This document shows positions 62,798 to 64,000 of a stretch of DNA of 64,000 nucleotides, piece after piece. The first letter of the stretch is position 1; each line of letters begins with the position of its first letter. The DNA comes from Pseudomonas panipatensis. Lineage in GTDB: Bacteria; Pseudomonadota; Gammaproteobacteria; Pseudomonadales; Pseudomonadaceae. Both the position numbers and the translations under genes were made by a program. The stretch is taken from contig NZ_FNDS01000011.1 of NCBI RefSeq assembly GCF_900099785.1, positions 62,001 to 126,000 on the forward strand, written 5' to 3'. The notes beneath the pieces were generated by a model. It had not been told where the DNA came from and did no database searches. It saw nothing but the letters and a program-made list of their open reading frames with translations.

Positions 62798-62826
62798 TTG
62801 ACAGAATAAACACGTTGCGTGATTAT
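62798..62826 (+). promoter_or_regulatory. PL-like early promoter with repressor operator
   Basis: -35 TTGACA (62798-62803), 17-bp spacer, -10 GATTAT (62821-62826). Operator AAACACGTTGCGTGATT (62808-62824) shares the CACG-N3-CGTG core with the OR site at 61620. It overlaps the spacer and -10, so the repressor would block rightward early transcription. Confidence 0.82.
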
Positions 62827-63257
62827 CTAATCACACCGGCAACACACCGCCGGCCAGGCCACCGAGCCGCGCTCTTTCACAATCTCGATCCCTCCGCAGT
62901 CCCGACAGGTTCGCCTGAGCGACGGAGGCAAAACACGACTGCTATTGCGGGAGAACCCGCCCATGCCTGGCTCTGGTTACCGGGCCGTCTCGACCTGCTG
63001 GTGCGACTGGAGCCAGCAACCACCGAGGCGCGCTGCGACTGCTCCCTGCCGGATGCCTGAGACGAAGGCGCGCCACCGGCACAGCGGAATCAGCGAGATG
63101 GAGTGCCCGGCCGGATGGCGAGTAATCCGGCATCGACAGCCAGAAGCACCACCCGCGGGTTGTAGAAGCCCAGTTAGGCGAACGCGGGGCGACACCGAGC
63201 ATCACTGAAGCCGCTTCGATGAGGCGGCTTTGGGATGACAACCAGGAGGATGGGCTG
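62827..63257 (+). other. 431-bp leader without a confident gene
   Basis: Downstream of the PL-like promoter no frame here has both a good ribosome site and conserved character. Several small hairpins occur, for example GCGGG-AGAA-CCCGC near 62948-62961 and AAGCCGC...GCGGCTT near 63211-63231. It may be an untranslated leader carrying antitermination or processing elements. A frame at 62963 (from CCCATGCCTGG) was considered and not accepted. Confidence 0.4.
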
Positions 63258-63470
63258 ATGAACATCAGCGTTTTGAATTTCAACGCTTACAAGATCGATG
63301 TGGACCCTTCCAGTCGCACGACGGTGGGCGTCTCGGCCTTCGATGCGGACGGCGCCTCGGTGCTGGAGAACTTCGACATCGAGCAGATCGTTAACCACTT
63401 CGGCGCGGAAAACCTTCTCGATGAAATCGGGGAGCAGGTCGCACGCCGCCACTTCCAGATTGAGGGATGA
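63258..63470 (+). CDS. small early phage protein (70 residues)
   Basis: This 70-residue acidic protein (NISVLNFNAYKIDVDPSSRT, in part; ASVLENFDIEQIVNHFGAENL) starts at ATG 63258 behind AGGAGGATGGGCTG. No family is recognised. It is the first confident gene of the rightward early operon and precedes the next small gene by three bases, so they are probably co-transcribed from the PL-like promoter. Confidence 0.72.
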   Translation: MNISVLNFNAYKIDVDPSSRTTVGVSAFDADGASVLENFDIEQIVNHFGAENLLDEIGEQVARRHFQIEG

Positions 63471-63473
63471 GAG

Positions 63474-63680
63474 ATGGCTCAGTTCAACGTCGATGGACAC
63501 CTGAGCAACGGCGAGCGCCTGGACTGGCTCGCGCTGCCTGAGAAAGGTGAAACGCCAGATGACGTGGTGATCCAGGTTCGCCAGGCCGCCATGAAGAAGT
63601 TCGGCGGAATCATCTGGTTTAACCGCTGGGATCATGTGGTTTCCAGCAATGGCTACGTCACGGTGCGGATGTACGCCTGA
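63474..63680 (+). CDS. small early phage protein (68 residues)
   Basis: This 68-residue protein (AQFNVDGHLSNGERLDWLAL, in part; QVRQAAMKKFGGIIWFNRW) starts three bases after the preceding gene's stop and ends in VTVRMYA. GAGAGATGG precedes the ATG. No family is recognised. It is followed by a structured RNA candidate. Confidence 0.7.
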   Translation: MAQFNVDGHLSNGERLDWLALPEKGETPDDVVIQVRQAAMKKFGGIIWFNRWDHVVSSNGYVTVRMYA

Positions 63681-63704
63681 CCCGATCCCCTGGCCCAGCC
63701 AGGG

Positions 63705-63898
63705 CGCATCGGAATAGGTGAATGCCGGGGCTGACCGGAGGGGCCTTGTAACTCCAAGTGCGGAGTCTCCCAGAAGTCGCTGGGGTGAAACGACTCAAGG
63801 TCTTGTACGCGAAATGCCGGGATCAGCTCCGGCCACCTATTCCGATGCGACGAGCATCAGACCCCCATCCTTCGCCCGGCTTCGGCCGGGTTCTTTTT
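63705..63898 (+). ncRNA. candidate structured RNA with a 16-bp closing stem
   Basis: 63705-63720 is perfectly complementary to 63834-63849 (stem starts CGCATCGGAATAGGTG). Inside it, about 13 pairs join 63724-63736 with 63820-63833, including one bulge. Two smaller hairpins lie in the centre (ACTCC/GGAGT at 63751-63766 and AGTCG/CGACT at 63775-63795). A terminator follows at 63875-63898. No open reading frame with a ribosome site crosses the stem. It may be a phage sRNA or a processed early-transcript element; family unknown. Confidence 0.62.
63875..63898 (+). terminator. UUCG-loop intrinsic terminator
   Basis: CCCGGC-TTCG-GCCGGG followed by TTCTTTTT. A classic stable tetraloop terminator closing the structured RNA transcript. 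Confidence 0.88.
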
Positions 63899-64000
63899 CC
63901 GCCCGCATCCGCATGAACGCTCCCCGCCTCCCCATCGGGTCATCCCGGCGGCGCGAGCGTTCATCCGCATGCCGGCGACACCGAGGACATCCCCATGCTC
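63899..64000 (+). other. leader and possible start of the next early gene, cut by the window
   Basis: GAACGCTC (63915-63922) and GAGCGTTC (63955-63962) can form a hairpin. An ATG at 63995 follows GAGGACATCCCC and may open a gene that continues past 64000. Nothing more can be said. Confidence 0.3.

Larger units (their letters stand above)
33870..64000. mobile_element. lambda-like temperate myovirus prophage, incomplete at the right edge
   Basis: A continuous phage gene order reads, from right to left, repressor/Cro, CII-like, O/P-like, RusA, Q-position gene, holin, terminases, portal, capsid, contractile sheath and tube, tape measure, baseplate, fibre, endolysin and spanins. No integrase or excisionase is seen. 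By lambda logic they should lie to the right of 64000, followed by the other att site and the missing 5' part of the CobS-like gene. All structural genes look intact. Short genes overlap tightly and there are no frame breaks apart from a programmed-frameshift site. Confidence 0.93.

Noticed and set aside
62963..63208. Plus-strand open frame downstream of the PL-like promoter
   Set aside because: Arg/Pro/Ser-rich with no domain, and the preceding sequence forms a GCGGG/CCCGC hairpin rather than a ribosome site.
33870..64000. Mu-like transposable phage
   Set aside because: gpF-like and sheath genes alone suggest Mu, but Cro, CII, O, P, RusA and an S24 repressor in lambda order fit integrase-based lysogeny; no transposase genes are seen.

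Overview
The window comes from a high-GC gammaproteobacterium, most likely a Pseudomonas or close relative. The evidence is the ANR/FNR-type boxes, a DUF1654 gene, Pseudomonas-style metabolic genes and a lambda-like Pseudomonas prophage. Roughly 33.9 kb is host chromosome. The rest, to the right edge, is an incomplete prophage whose early end (integrase side) lies beyond base 64000.

Host part 1 (1-9.7 kb) is a PRPP/NAD-salvage and stress block: pyruvate dehydrogenase E1 alpha (partial) and acyl/acetyl-CoA synthetase; PRPP synthetase, nicotinamidase and nicotinate phosphoribosyltransferase; two more phosphoribosyltransferases; an alpha/beta hydrolase; and a second FtsH-type protease. Four TTGAT-N4-ATCAA-type ANR boxes sit in its three divergent intergenic regions, so the block looks like an oxygen-responsive regulon. 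Host part 2 (9.8-17.3 kb) holds a MEKHLA protein, a TVP38-type membrane protein, an ArnT-like glycosyltransferase, and an AraC regulator divergent from a transporter/TSUP permease/amidohydrolase operon.

Host part 3 (17.3-33.9 kb) is a surface-polysaccharide locus fused to a lasso-peptide-like RiPP locus. Leftward and largely overlapping are PqqD-like B1, transglutaminase-like B2, a flippase, a Wzz-like co-polymerase, an epimerase, a second flippase, asparagine synthetase, methyltransferase, polymerase, WecG and a ligase/polymerase. A 55-residue precursor with a YxxPxL leader motif is divergent from B1. The lasso cyclase (AsnB-like, no Cys2) lies on the far side of the precursor and is translationally coupled to a CobT-like vWA protein and a CobS-like AAA+ ATPase. 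This CobST-cyclase linkage, inside a polysaccharide locus and without a transporter, is the most unusual host feature. The CobS-like gene has lost its N-terminal part exactly where the prophage begins.

The prophage (about 33.87 kb to beyond 64 kb) is a lambda-type temperate myovirus. Late genes run leftward: small and large terminase, portal, head, cement, capsid, connectors, contractile sheath, tube, tail chaperone with a -1 frameshift, tape measure, baseplate, fibre, endolysin and Rz/Rz1. Early genes follow rightward of the holin: a Q-position gene, RusA, P-like, O-like with internal iterons, CII-like and Cro-like. The S24-type repressor reads rightward. Two repressor operators share the core CACG-N3-CGTG and each sits between the -35 and -10 of a strong early promoter. 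A LexA box precedes the DUF1654 gene. A candidate highly structured RNA with its own terminator lies near the right edge. Two secreted-protein genes are inserted antisense in the baseplate module.
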